A stretch of DNA of 64,000 nt from Mycobacterium noviomagense (GTDB taxonomy: Bacteria; Actinomycetota; Actinomycetes; Mycobacteriales; Mycobacteriaceae), in contig NZ_AP022583.1 in NCBI RefSeq assembly GCF_010731635.1, positions 3,038,001 to 3,102,000 of the forward strand, in the 5' to 3' direction. Shown here one piece after another: positions 39,780-48,908 of this stretch. Both the position numbers and the translations under genes were made by a program. The first letter of the stretch is position 1. The number at the start of each line of letters is the position of its first letter. The notes beneath the pieces are model-generated. The model saw nothing but the letters and a program-made list of their open reading frames with translations, was not told the DNA's origin and searched no databases.

Positions 39780-41173
39780 AGGCTAAGGCGCCCGCCCACT
39801 TTTCATCGCCGTCGGGCGGGTCGGGGTCACCCCGCAGAAGTTCTTCGGGGTGGTGGGCATGGTTGATCTCCGGTGGACCGGTGCCGTCGGTCCAGCCCAG
39901 TCGGCCACTCTTGGTGACCTGCGTGCGACGCTCGCCGCGGCTTGCCATGCCGTGGTGGCAGCCGCAGCCGAAGTACAGCTTGTCGGCATCGGTCCGACCG
40001 CCCCAGTCCGGCGAATGGTGAACTTCGCAGTGATAGCCCGGTTCCAGACAGTTGGGATGAGTGCAGCCGCGGTCGCGCGCATAGCAGATCAGCCGCTGGT
40101 CGGCAGTGGCCGATCCGACTTTGCCGTCCCAGGTAAGGCGGACGTCCGGTGTGGTTGTCAAACACCGCAAGGTAGTGAATTGCCTTGGCGGCCATACGGA
40201 TCAGATCGCGCATCGGCAGCCGAGAACCGCCGCCGGTGCGTGCGGGCGCCGGCATCTGGATCGACGGGTCCGCCACCGCGTGGGCGGCCCGGTCAAGTTC
40301 GGCCAGCGTGGTCGTGACGATCACAGTGACGGGATGGCCGCGGTGCGAGCCGAACTTGCCGGAGCAGATCGCGGCTTCCAGCCCGAGTTTGAGCGCGTCG
40401 TGACAGCGCTGGGCGGGGGTCCGATGATCACGCTGCTCCGGATCGGTTTCGCGTCGGTGCCGGCCGGGCCGCACCACCGCTTCGATGGCTTCGAAATAGG
40501 CGCGAGTCTGGGGATCGATCAGCCCGCTCAGCTGTGACATCCCATCCGCGCCCTGCGGGCTCAAGCGCAGCCCTCGGCGCCGGGCACGGTCGTGGTCGTC
40601 GAAGTGACCGTCCGGATTGAGGTGGTCGGCGATGCGCTGACCTAACCTGGCGACGATGCCGGCGTCGAGTTTGGCTGCATGCTGAACCAGCGTGCGCTCA
40701 GCATTTGCCGCATCAGTTGGCGAAACGCAGCTGGGCAGTTCGTCGACCGCTCGGCACACCGCGCGGATGTGGTCCTCGCCGACGGTGCCCGCCTGGATCG
40801 CGGCCTCTAACTCGGGAAGCTCCGGCGGCATTGGGGCACCGGTCAGCGAGCGGCGAGGTCGGATCCGCGCCGCGAGCCTGAAGCGGCGGGTGATTTCTTT
40901 CGGTGTGATCCGCAGCCGCGCCCACAGCATGTCGCGCACCGCCGGGACCGCGCCGGTCTCGTCTGGCGGGTCGGCGAGCTCGCCGAAGAACCGGTACGTC
41001 AGCCCGCGGTTGACGCGATGTTGGGTTTCCAACCGTTCGGCGACGTCGACGCGGAATTTGTTGCCCACCACTGTCGACGACGTGTCACGCAAAACGTCGT
41101 GGGCAGCGTCGATGACGCCGAGAGCAGGAGTGATCCGCTCCCGTGCCTGCGCGGCGCTGACCCGTCGACTCAT
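39780..41173 (-). pseudogene. DUF222/HNH endonuclease family protein (13E12 repeat type), frameshifted
   Basis: The start (MSRRVSAAQARERI) and the DUF222 part run in one frame from 41173 to about 40110. The HNH part (CYARDRGCTHPNC...CEVHHSPDW...CHHGM) continues in another frame from about 40130 down to about 39780. The break lies around 40105-40130, after HTGRPPYLGRQSRIG. The first frame ends at 39827 in nonsense residues. The 13E12 family is multi-copy in mycobacteria and often decayed. The exact end is unclear, since the second frame runs on without a stop. Confidence 0.8.
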
Positions 41174-41376
41174 GCCTCGAAGCTATGGAGCGCCGGGGAC
41201 AAATATCCGGTGGCGGCACGTCGTCAAACAAAAGTTGTGGACAAGCCCGCAATTGTGGATAACCCGGCCGAGCCCGCGCCGTCACAGGAAGACAGAGGAA
41301 GAAGTGTCGGTACCGCAAGCTACTATCCACGACTCCCGCGCAAGCGCCCCGTGAAGCCCAGTGCTTGGATCAGGCC

Positions 41377-41835
41377 ATGGCCGATGACGCCGAAGTGCCT
41401 CGTGTGGTGAGTGCCAGCCGCGAGATCGCCGCGGCGGCGAAAGAAATTTTCGAGTTGATCGCCGATCCGTCTCAGCAACCTCAGTGGGATGGCAACGACA
41501 ACCTCGCCGAAGCCCCACCCGGACAGCGTGTCCGACGCCTAGGTGACGTATTCATCATGAAATTGACCCTCGGCAGCGTCCGCGAGAACCACGTTGTGGA
41601 GTTCGAGGAGGGCCGGCGCATCGCCTGGCGCCCTGCCGAAAAGGGCCGCCGCCCACCGGGACACCTGTGGCGCTGGGAGCTCGACCCCATCGACACAACC
41701 CATACGCGGGTTACTCACACCTACGACTGGACGCAGCTGACCGATCGCAACCGCATTCCCCGCGCCCGCCGCACAGCGCCGGATAAACTGCGGGCGTCGC
41801 TGGATCGCCTCGCCGAGATCGCCGAGCGCGGCTAG
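41377..41835 (+). CDS. SRPBCC family protein (polyketide cyclase/dehydrase-like)
   Basis: A 152-aa protein with the helix-grip START-like fold: an N-terminal strand-helix with IAAAAKEIFELIADPSQQPQWDG, a central HVVEFEEGRRIAWRP and a C-terminal helix. Mycobacteria carry many such proteins, used to bind hydrophobic ligands or shape polyketide products; the ligand here is unknown. The ATG at 41377 is chosen over an upstream TTG. It lies alone between the decayed HNH gene and the moxR3 operon. Confidence 0.82.
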   Translation: MADDAEVPRVVSASREIAAAAKEIFELIADPSQQPQWDGNDNLAEAPPGQRVRRLGDVFIMKLTLGSVRENHVVEFEEGRRIAWRPAEKGRRPPGHLWRWELDPIDTTHTRVTHTYDWTQLTDRNRIPRARRTAPDKLRASLDRLAEIAERG

Positions 41836-41960
41836 ACGGCAGCCCCACCGCACCGCCCGGCAACTGCCACTATTTGCTGGCAATCCAGACAGCTGACGTG
41901 CAAGTATGGGGCAACGCCGATGCCGCAACGGCGTCAGGCAACCGGTTGAGTGGTGTGCCA

Positions 41961-42890
41961 ATGCGTGACAAGGCGACAGGGCGCGCGGTCGCCGTGATCG
42001 TGCTCTTGATGGTCGTCGCTGCGTCGTTGCGCGGATACATCCCTGAGCATGGACGCGCGCCCCGTCAGACGAGCAGCCCGCTCAGCATGGTAATCGTGAT
42101 GGCGCTGCTCACGGTGACCCTGGCGATCATGGTGATCGCCCTGATCACTCGGTTGCAGGAGCCACGCAAAACGGCAACCGGTGCCGGCGCTCTGCCGGAC
42201 GCGCTCGGTGGTGGCAGGGGACGGCCGAGCTGGCGTGTGGTGCTGGTAGCGCTGGCGGTGCTCGTCGTGTGGCTGGCGATCGTTTGGGCGCTGACGCGTT
42301 TGCTCGCCGGCCACGACACCGTTCAGCTTGGCCCTCAACCTCCGCAGCCGTCGAGCACGCCAAAGCCGCCCGCCAACAGCACCATCCCACCGCCGTCGCG
42401 GCATGAGGGGGGCCGCGACGTGTTGGGCTACCTCGCAGCGTCGACGGTGACGCTGGTGGTGCTGCTCGCGGCGGCCGCGGCTTTCGGCTTTCGCAGACAA
42501 CGACGCATCGCTGCGCCGTTCGTCCCGACCGAGAAGCCTCCCAAACCCGCGCCGAAGGCTGCCCAAACTCTCGCGCGCGCAGCAGAACTCGGCCTTGCTG
42601 AGATCGGAGATCTCAGCCGCGAACCGCGGGAGGCGATCATCGCCTGCTATGCCGCGATGGAAGGCGAACTTGCGCACTTCCCCGATGCGGTCCCGCAAGC
42701 ATTCGACACCCCGACGGAGGTGCTGGCCCGAGCCGTCGACCACCACGCGCTGCATGCCGACAACGCCGCTCAGTTGGTAAACCTGTTCGCCGAGGCCCGG
42801 TTCAGTCCGCATGTGATGAACGAGAGGCACCGAGAGGTCGCTGTACAGGCGCTGCAGCTGGTGCTGGCAGAGTTGCGGAGCGCCGCATGA
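41961..42890 (+). CDS. DUF4129 membrane protein of the moxR3 operon (Rv3166c-like)
   Basis: A 309-aa membrane protein with about four TM segments (near 8-24, 43-62, 92-112, 155-173) and a C-terminal cytosolic DUF4129 domain (CYAAMEGELAHF...VNLFAEARFS). DUF4129 proteins regularly travel with MoxR ATPases and DUF58 proteins. It begins a five-gene operon in which the first four genes overlap by ATGA. The ATG at 41961 has only a weak ribosome site; upstream in-frame starts to 41874 cannot be excluded. Confidence 0.82.
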   Translation: MRDKATGRAVAVIVLLMVVAASLRGYIPEHGRAPRQTSSPLSMVIVMALLTVTLAIMVIALITRLQEPRKTATGAGALPDALGGGRGRPSWRVVLVALAVLVVWLAIVWALTRLLAGHDTVQLGPQPPQPSSTPKPPANSTIPPPSRHEGGRDVLGYLAASTVTLVVLLAAAAAFGFRRQRRIAAPFVPTEKPPKPAPKAAQTLARAAELGLAEIGDLSREPREAIIACYAAMEGELAHFPDAVPQAFDTPTEVLARAVDHHALHADNAAQLVNLFAEARFSPHVMNERHREVAVQALQLVLAELRSAA

Positions 42891-43372
42891 AAAAGATTGT
42901 GGTGTCGAGTATTTGCATCATCGTAGGGACAGAGCTGCTGGCCTTGGCGTTGCACGACCGACGGCTTGTGCTGTGGACGTCGGGCGCCGCTGCGGCTTTC
43001 GCCATCTTCTCTGTCCGCCGGTTCGTAGGCCGCGACATCTCACCCCGACCGGCCGAGCCCAGCGCCGACCTGTTCGGAAACTCGCTACGCAGCTGGTTGA
43101 CTCGAACCGAGACCATGATTCGCTGGTCGGAATCCACCCGATTGGACTGGGATCGTCATCTTCGCCCCATCCTCGCCCGAAGATTCGAAATCGCCACTGG
43201 TCAAAGGCAAGCGAAAGATCGGGCAGCGTTTCAGGCGGCCGGCAGAATGCTTTTCGGCCCGGAACTGTGGGGATGGGTAAATCCGGACAACATCGCGCGT
43301 GCCGGGGCTAAGCAGCCCGGGCCGGGTCGTGAGACGCTGGAGGAAATTCTGCAACGCTTGGAGCAGACATGA
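42887..43372 (+). CDS. Membrane protein of the moxR3 operon (Rv3165c-like)
   Basis: A 161-aa protein with two closely spaced N-terminal TM segments (about 4-22 and 27-44) and a soluble C-terminal part rich in Arg and Trp. I recognise no domain beyond its equivalence with Rv3165c. The start overlaps the previous stop and its own stop overlaps moxR3, both as ATGA. It is probably a membrane adaptor of the MoxR system. Confidence 0.78.
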   Translation: MKKIVVSSICIIVGTELLALALHDRRLVLWTSGAAAAFAIFSVRRFVGRDISPRPAEPSADLFGNSLRSWLTRTETMIRWSESTRLDWDRHLRPILARRFEIATGQRQAKDRAAFQAAGRMLFGPELWGWVNPDNIARAGAKQPGPGRETLEEILQRLEQT

Positions 43373-44349
43373 CCGGAGGGTTGGCGGGACCGGCTGCGAC
43401 CACCACCGCGCACTGCGAGGCGGTGCTCGACGAAATCCAGCGAGTCGTGGTGGGAAAGCGGGCCGCACTCACGCTCATCCTCACCACAGTCCTGGCGCGT
43501 GGCCACGTCCTTATCGAAGACCTTCCCGGCCTCGGCAAGACTCTGATCGCCCGATCGTTCGCCTCTGCATTGGGACTGGCCTTCACCCGCGTACAGTTCA
43601 CACCCGATCTGCTGCCGGCCGACCTTCTCGGCTCGACGATCTACGACATGCAGTCCGGTCGCTTCGAGTTCCGGCCCGGACCGATCTTCACCAATCTTCT
43701 GCTCGCCGACGAGATCAACCGAACCCCGCCCAAAACGCAGGCGGCGCTGCTGGAGGCGATGGCCGAGGGCCAGGTCAGTATCGACGGCGAAACCCACAAG
43801 CTGCCAACCCCGTTCATCGTCTTGGCCACTGACAATCCGATTGAGTACGAGGGCACCTATCCACTCCCGGAAGCGCAACTGGACCGATTCGCCATCCGGC
43901 TGGAACTTCGCTACCTCTCTGAGCACGACGAAGCCTCTATGCTGCGCCGCCGCCTTGAACGCGGGTCGGCCGAGCCGACAGTCAATCAAGTCGTCGACGC
44001 CCACGACCTCTTGGCCATGCGTGAATCCGTCGAACAGGTCACCGTGCATGACGACGTCCTGCACTATGTGGTGTCGCTGGCCAACGCCACCCGGCATCAC
44101 CCGCAGGTTGCCGTCGGCGCTAGCCCACGAGCCGAACTCGATCTGGTACAACTTTCCCGTGCCCGTGCGCTTCTGTTGGGCCGCGACTACGTGATACCGG
44201 AAGACGTCAAGGCGCTCGCCGTACCTGCGATGGCACACCGGATTACGCTGCGGCCCGAAATGTGGGTGCGAAAGATCCAAGGCTCCGATGTCATCGAAGA
44301 GCTGCTGCGACGGGTGCCGGTACCGCGCGCACGCGGGACGACTGAATGA
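43369..44349 (+). CDS. moxR3: MoxR-type AAA+ ATPase
   Basis: A 326-aa AAA+ ATPase: Walker A GLGKT at residues 54-58, Walker B LLADEINR with the MoxR insert PPKTQAALLEAMAEGQV, sensor 1 LATDNPIEYEG, and an AAA lid 2 domain at the C-terminus. MoxR proteins act with VWA/DUF58 partners as chaperones for metalloenzymes or envelope complexes. It is the third gene of the operon, flanked by DUF4129 and DUF58 proteins, and corresponds to M. tuberculosis moxR3 (Rv3164c). Confidence 0.92.
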   Translation: MTGGLAGPAATTTAHCEAVLDEIQRVVVGKRAALTLILTTVLARGHVLIEDLPGLGKTLIARSFASALGLAFTRVQFTPDLLPADLLGSTIYDMQSGRFEFRPGPIFTNLLLADEINRTPPKTQAALLEAMAEGQVSIDGETHKLPTPFIVLATDNPIEYEGTYPLPEAQLDRFAIRLELRYLSEHDEASMLRRRLERGSAEPTVNQVVDAHDLLAMRESVEQVTVHDDVLHYVVSLANATRHHPQVAVGASPRAELDLVQLSRARALLLGRDYVIPEDVKALAVPAMAHRITLRPEMWVRKIQGSDVIEELLRRVPVPRARGTTE

Positions 44350-45602
44350 CTGCACCCAATACCTGTGATGTCGAGCTGCGTTGGCGCGCATCTCCTTTGA
44401 CCATAGCCATTGCCAGTTGTGCGGGCTTTGCACTGGCGGCCGCGGTAGTCGGCTCACGTTGGCAGCTGATCGCCTTCGCTGCGCCGCTGATCGGCGTGCT
44501 GTGCTCCATTAGCTGGCAGCCTCGGGTACCCAACGTCAACGCACACGCCCAACCCGGTTCACAGCGATGCTTCGAAGCCGAACAGGTACAGCTCAGTGTG
44601 TGGGTCACTGCCGAATCAAATGGCGCCACGGTGTATCTCAGCATTCTAACCATCGATGGCATGCAGCTCGACATTCTGGAAAACGCATCGAGTCAACGGA
44701 AATCTGTTGCCGTGTCGGCCAGCCGGTGGGGCAAATACCCGATCCGGGCGCGGGTCGACGTGGTGGCGCGCGGTGGGTTGCTCGCAGGCACAGCAACCGT
44801 TGATGTCGCCGAGGTAATCGTCTTCCCAGTCGCACCGCCACAATCGACCTCGATCCCGCAGACCGAGTTGCTTGATCGCCTGGGCACCCACCTTACGCGG
44901 CACATCGGCCCGGGCGTCGAGTACGCCGACATTCGCACTTATGTGCCGGGCGACCAGCTGCGCACGATCAACTGGCCGGTAAGCGCCCGCCGCCGCAGAC
45001 TGCATGTGACCCAACGGTTGACCGACCGGGCCGCAGATGTTGTGGTCCTGATCGACACTTATCCGCAGCCTCCGGGACCGGCAACAGAGGCCACCGAGCG
45101 AATCGCGCGAGGCGCGGCTCAGGTCGTGCAAACCGCGCTGCGCAGCGGCGACCGCGCCGGCATCGTCGCACTCGGTGGACGCCAACCGCGCTGGCTCGGC
45201 GCCGATATCGGGCAGCGGCAGTTCTATCGTGTCCTCGACACCGTGCTGGCGGCAGGTGATGGATTCGAAACCACCAGCGGAACGTTGGCGCCGCGGGCGG
45301 CGATGCCTCCCGGTGCGATCGTCGTCGCGTTTTCGACGATGCTCGACACGGAATTCGCACTGGCGCTGATCGACTTGCGCAAGCGCGGGCACGTCGTGGT
45401 CGCCGTCGATGTCTTGCAGGGGGCGCCGTTCCAGGATCTAGATGACCCGCTGGTCGCCCGTTTGTGGGCATTGCAGCGGTCCGCCATGTATCGCGATATG
45501 GCCACGATCGGCGTCGACGTGGTGGCCTGGCGGCCGGATCAGACGTTGGATCAATCGATGCGCGCGGTGCCTGACCACCGCCGCCCGGTACGGGCCCGCT
45601 GA
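44346..45602 (+). CDS. DUF58 protein, VWA-like partner of MoxR
   Basis: A 418-aa protein with two N-terminal TM segments (about 18-35 and 40-55), a beta-rich extracytoplasmic part and the DUF58 signature YVPGDQLRTINW near residue 198. A VWA-like fold follows, in which the MIDAS is degenerate (VVLIDTYPQPPG). It overlaps moxR3 by ATGA. Role: membrane partner through which MoxR acts. Equivalent to Rv3163c. Confidence 0.87.
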   Translation: MTAPNTCDVELRWRASPLTIAIASCAGFALAAAVVGSRWQLIAFAAPLIGVLCSISWQPRVPNVNAHAQPGSQRCFEAEQVQLSVWVTAESNGATVYLSILTIDGMQLDILENASSQRKSVAVSASRWGKYPIRARVDVVARGGLLAGTATVDVAEVIVFPVAPPQSTSIPQTELLDRLGTHLTRHIGPGVEYADIRTYVPGDQLRTINWPVSARRRRLHVTQRLTDRAADVVVLIDTYPQPPGPATEATERIARGAAQVVQTALRSGDRAGIVALGGRQPRWLGADIGQRQFYRVLDTVLAAGDGFETTSGTLAPRAAMPPGAIVVAFSTMLDTEFALALIDLRKRGHVVVAVDVLQGAPFQDLDDPLVARLWALQRSAMYRDMATIGVDVVAWRPDQTLDQSMRAVPDHRRPVRAR

Positions 45603-45603
45603 C

Positions 45604-46035
45604 ATGATGATCCGTATCTTCTCGACCGTCTTCGGACTGCTGATGGTGGCGGGCATTGCTGTCGGGTCGCAGGGGCCGGCGTTCGTGGCCGCGATGGCGG
45701 CGGTGGCGGCGGTGATGGCAGGCATGGTGTTCCGCCCGGCTGCGACGCTCGCGGTGTTACTCACCGTGGTGGTAGTCGCGTTCACCGAGCCATCCTCCGT
45801 AGTTGTCGCTGTGTCCGGGCTGGCAGCTGCCGCCTATCTGGTGCTGCGACACGCGCCCGGGCCAGGCGCCTCAGCGATGACAATGACACCGCCGACAATG
45901 ATTGCCGCGGTGGGGTTTACGTTCGTCGGGTTGGTCGCGGTATCGTTTCCGCTTCAACTACCGTGGCTGCCCGTGTTGGCGCCGCTGGCCGTATTCGCCA
46001 TCTATGTGTTGGCGACCCGGCCGTTCGTACGATAA
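45604..46035 (+). CDS. Small integral membrane protein (Rv3162c-like)
   Basis: A 143-aa very hydrophobic protein with about five TM segments and Gly/Ala/Val-rich helices, without polar motifs. It starts one base after the DUF58 stop, and ends the moxR3 operon. Function unknown; the operon context suggests it is a membrane subunit of the MoxR3 complex. Confidence 0.8.
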   Translation: MMIRIFSTVFGLLMVAGIAVGSQGPAFVAAMAAVAAVMAGMVFRPAATLAVLLTVVVVAFTEPSSVVVAVSGLAAAAYLVLRHAPGPGASAMTMTPPTMIAAVGFTFVGLVAVSFPLQLPWLPVLAPLAVFAIYVLATRPFVR

Positions 46036-46070
46036 CTACGCCGGTTGTTACCGAGACGCGCCTCGAGCGC

Positions 46071-46099
46071 TTCATTCTGAACAAAAATTAGGTTATAGT
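46071..46099 (+). promoter_or_regulatory. Promoter with island palindrome, copy 1
   Basis: TTCATT (46071-46076) and TATAGT (46094-46099) are 17 bases apart. The palindrome copy GAACAAAAATTAGGTT (46079-46094) fills the spacer. It heads the rightward LLM oxidoreductase operon, so a bound repressor would block RNA polymerase. Confidence 0.6.
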
Positions 46100-46163
46100 C
46101 GGCGTGTTTTCGCGGGACTACACGCGAAATGCTTGGAGCAATCCGAATCGATCGGCAACACTG

Positions 46164-47144
46164 ATGTTCACGCTTAGGTTCGACATGCGGGCGCCTGAGA
46201 AAGGTGCTCGGCCGAGCGATCTTTACGCCGCCGCGATCGAGATGTGCGCGTGGGCAGCAACACGCGGCGCAATTGTCGCGGTGCTCTCCGAGCATCATGG
46301 CACCGACGACGGACATCTACCCTCTCCGCTGATATTCGCCGCGGCGACCGCTGCTCGGACCGAGCGCCTAGCGATCATCCTTGTCGCCGTGCCTATCCCG
46401 TTCTGGGATCCGGTCCGGCTGGCCGAAGAGATGGCCGTGTTGGACATCATCAGCAACGGCCGCGTCACTTATGCGTTCGGTATTGGGCATCGGGCTGAAG
46501 AATACGAGCACTTCGGCGTGGACATGCGCCGACGCGGGCGGCTCGCGGGCGAGAATCTGGCCTTGCTGCTCGAACTGCTCAAGGGAGAGGCGGTGATCCA
46601 CGAAGGCCGGCGTATCCACGTGACGCCGCGGTGCGCCACCAACGGCGGCCCGAATATCATGCTCGCGGGTGGCAGCCCGGCTGCCGTCAAGCGCGCCGCG
46701 AAGCACGGCCTTGGCTTCATTTCGCAGACGAATAACCCTGCACTGAAAGAGCTTTATGAGTCGCAATGCCGGGCCAACGGACACGCGCCCGGGTTTACGC
46801 AGTTCCCCGACGGCAGCGCACCGACCGCTGTGTTCGTCGCGGACGACGTGGATGGCGCGTGGAATGAGCTGGGACCGTATCTGCTTCACGATGCAATGAC
46901 GGCGGCGGCATATCGGCACGGCGACGACACCGTGGCAAGCATTTCCCGGGCCCAGACTGTGGAGGAACTGCGTGCCGCACCAAGGCCTTACCGCATTTTC
47001 ACGACCGATGAAGCAACCGAGTATGTGCGTGGCGGCCGCAGCTTGCCACTGCTACCGCTGTGCGGCGGCTTACCGCCCGGCCTCGCCTGGCCATACCTTG
47101 AGCGAGCCGCATCGGCAGCGGCACAAGCGCACGAGAACGCCTGA
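46164..47144 (+). CDS. LLM-class (luciferase-like, probably F420-dependent) oxidoreductase
   Basis: A 326-aa TIM-barrel oxidoreductase. N-terminal FTLRFDMRAPE, then SEHHGTDDGHLPSPLIFAAA (active-site His region), ISNGRVTYAFGIGHR and NIMLAGGSPAAVKRAAKHG are all typical of LLM flavin or F420 enzymes. In mycobacteria most use F420. It may act as monooxygenase or as dehydrogenase on the island's substrate. The ATG at 46164 is used; the upstream in-frame codons overlap the promoter region. First gene of a three-gene operon. Confidence 0.85.
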   Translation: MFTLRFDMRAPEKGARPSDLYAAAIEMCAWAATRGAIVAVLSEHHGTDDGHLPSPLIFAAATAARTERLAIILVAVPIPFWDPVRLAEEMAVLDIISNGRVTYAFGIGHRAEEYEHFGVDMRRRGRLAGENLALLLELLKGEAVIHEGRRIHVTPRCATNGGPNIMLAGGSPAAVKRAAKHGLGFISQTNNPALKELYESQCRANGHAPGFTQFPDGSAPTAVFVADDVDGAWNELGPYLLHDAMTAAAYRHGDDTVASISRAQTVEELRAAPRPYRIFTTDEATEYVRGGRSLPLLPLCGGLPPGLAWPYLERAASAAAQAHENA

Positions 47145-47167
47145 AAGCCAACAACAGAGGGAGGGAG

Positions 47168-48244
47168 ATGGCCGTGAATCACATTCGCGTCGTGGTCTGG
47201 TCGACCGGGGGTGTCGGCTCCATCGCCATCGACGCGATTCGGCGCCGGCCGGACCTTCAGCTCGTCGGGGTCTGGGTGCATTCCCCGGCGAAGGTCGGGC
47301 GCGACGCCGGCGAGCTGGCCGGCGGCCCGGCGATCGGTGTGTCCGCGACCAACGATGCCGATGCGCTGATCGCGCTGCAGCCAGATTGCGTCGTGTATGC
47401 CGCCAGCGGCCCGCAGCGCGATGCCGACGCGGTGCCCGACTATCTGCGGTTGCTCAAGGCGGGGATCAACGTTGTGTCAACCACCTCAACAAGTCTCGTC
47501 TACCCGCCGGCATACTTTGCGGCCGAATGGCGCGACCAGCTCCAAGAAGCGGCGACGTCCGGGGAGGCCTCGTTCTACGCATCCGGAATCTTCCCGGGGT
47601 TCGGTTCGGACCAGCTGGCTCTGGTTTTGACGACACTGTCGAAGAGAATCCGCGCCGTCAAGGCGACGGAGGTGGCGCTTAACGACCACTACCCGGTGGC
47701 CAGCGTCATGATGGACGGGATGGGGTTCGGCCGGCCGCTTGATTTCGAACCGATGCTGAAGACGCCCGGGTTCATCGAAATGGCTTGGAGCGCACCGATA
47801 CACCTGATCGCCGACGGCCTCGGGGTCAAAGTGCAGGAGCTACACGGCTCACTCGAGCGGCAGTTGACCGATCGGGACATCGAAGTCGCGTTCGGCACGA
47901 TCAAAGCGGGGACATGTGGGGCGGTCTGCACCCGGGCTGCCGGCGTTGTCGAGGGTCGGGAGGCAATTGTGATCGAGCACATCATCCGGATGGCCCGCGA
48001 CGTGGCGCCCGACTGGTTGAGCTCCGAACACGACGCCACTTACCGCGTGGACATCGAGGGTGATCCCGACATTCACTGTGCCATGACGCTCGGCGATGTC
48101 CAAGGTCACGGGGCCGGGCGGGGCGCGATGACGGCTACCGCAACGCGCGTCGTCAACGCCGTTCCCTACGTGGTGGAAGCACCAGCGGGACTGCTCAGTT
48201 CGCTCGACCTGCCGCTAACTCTGCCCCGCCACGCCGTCGAATAG
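47168..48244 (+). CDS. NAD(P)-dependent dehydrogenase of the DapB/diaminopentanoate dehydrogenase-like type
   Basis: A 358-aa protein with an N-terminal Rossmann domain (VVVWSTGGVGSIAIDAI, residues 8-24) and a DapB-like continuation (VVSTTSTSLVYPP, FYASGIFPGFGSDQ). The family is annotated as dihydrodipicolinate reductase-like or 2,4-diaminopentanoate dehydrogenase; mycobacteria carry many paralogs in lipid-catabolic loci, so an amino-acid role is unlikely here. GAGGGAGGGAG directly precedes the ATG. It lies 23 bases after the LLM gene. Confidence 0.82.
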   Translation: MAVNHIRVVVWSTGGVGSIAIDAIRRRPDLQLVGVWVHSPAKVGRDAGELAGGPAIGVSATNDADALIALQPDCVVYAASGPQRDADAVPDYLRLLKAGINVVSTTSTSLVYPPAYFAAEWRDQLQEAATSGEASFYASGIFPGFGSDQLALVLTTLSKRIRAVKATEVALNDHYPVASVMMDGMGFGRPLDFEPMLKTPGFIEMAWSAPIHLIADGLGVKVQELHGSLERQLTDRDIEVAFGTIKAGTCGAVCTRAAGVVEGREAIVIEHIIRMARDVAPDWLSSEHDATYRVDIEGDPDIHCAMTLGDVQGHGAGRGAMTATATRVVNAVPYVVEAPAGLLSSLDLPLTLPRHAVE

Positions 48245-48260
48245 GCGCACGAGAATCACG

Positions 48261-48905
48261 ATGCGAATCGATCGTGAACTTGTGTTCGCTGCAGTCGCGG
48301 ACGAGCGGCGCCAGATGGCGACGCTGCTCGACGACTTGAACGATACGCAGCTGTCGACGCCAAGCCTATGCGCAGGTTGGGACATCAAGACGGTTGGCGC
48401 ACATTTGCTCAGCGTGTGCACTGACAGCTTCTGGACGTTCCAGGGAATGGCTCTGCGACGCGGGAGTCTTGATCGCGCTATCGATGAGCTGGCGCGACGG
48501 CGCGCGCAGTTACCAGCCACACGGATCGCCGCCGCACTGCGGTGCCACGCTGACCGCAGGGTCAGTCCACCGGTATTCGGACCACTTGACCCGTTGGCCG
48601 ACATATTGGTGCATGGTGGCGACATCAGGATTCCGCTCGGTATGGCCTTCAATCCAGACCGGGAACGCGCAGCGCTCGCGCTTGATTTCCTGACAAAGCC
48701 ATGGCGATTCGGTTTCGTGCCAATAGGCTTCCTGTGCGGGATTCGCTTGTGTGCCATTGATATCGACCGGTCTTGGGGAACGGGAGCGGAAATCCGGGGG
48801 CCGGTAGCGGCGTTGATGATGACGGTCTGCGGCCGCAGCGCGCTACTTCACCAGCTCGAGGGACCCGGCTTACAACCACTCCATGATCGTCTCGCGCGCC
48901 GATAA
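48261..48905 (+). CDS. Maleylpyruvate isomerase N-terminal (mycothiol-dependent, DinB-like) family protein
   Basis: A 214-aa four-helix-bundle protein of the mycothiol-dependent enzyme family. The segment LCAGWDIKTVGAHLLS carries the conserved W and H of the metal site, and VHGGDIRIPLGM the second conserved H-D pair. Enzymes of this family isomerise or conjugate via mycothiol. It is last in the rightward LLM operon and converges on the SDR gene with a gap of 3 bases. The specific reaction cannot be assigned. Confidence 0.8.
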   Translation: MRIDRELVFAAVADERRQMATLLDDLNDTQLSTPSLCAGWDIKTVGAHLLSVCTDSFWTFQGMALRRGSLDRAIDELARRRAQLPATRIAAALRCHADRRVSPPVFGPLDPLADILVHGGDIRIPLGMAFNPDRERAALALDFLTKPWRFGFVPIGFLCGIRLCAIDIDRSWGTGAEIRGPVAALMMTVCGRSALLHQLEGPGLQPLHDRLARR

Positions 48906-48908
48906 CAG

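Noticed and set aside
38371..40170. A 599-codon open frame on the minus strand
   Set aside because: Only its first part (to about 39780) carries HNH-domain sequence. The rest is antisense to the SDR and TetR genes and reads as arginine-rich noise, so it is the run-on of a frameshifted gene.
41197..41212. GGACAAATATCCGGTG as a sixth copy of the island palindrome
   Set aside because: Three mismatches to the consensus, upstream of a decayed HNH gene outside the island, and no promoter boxes at the right distance.
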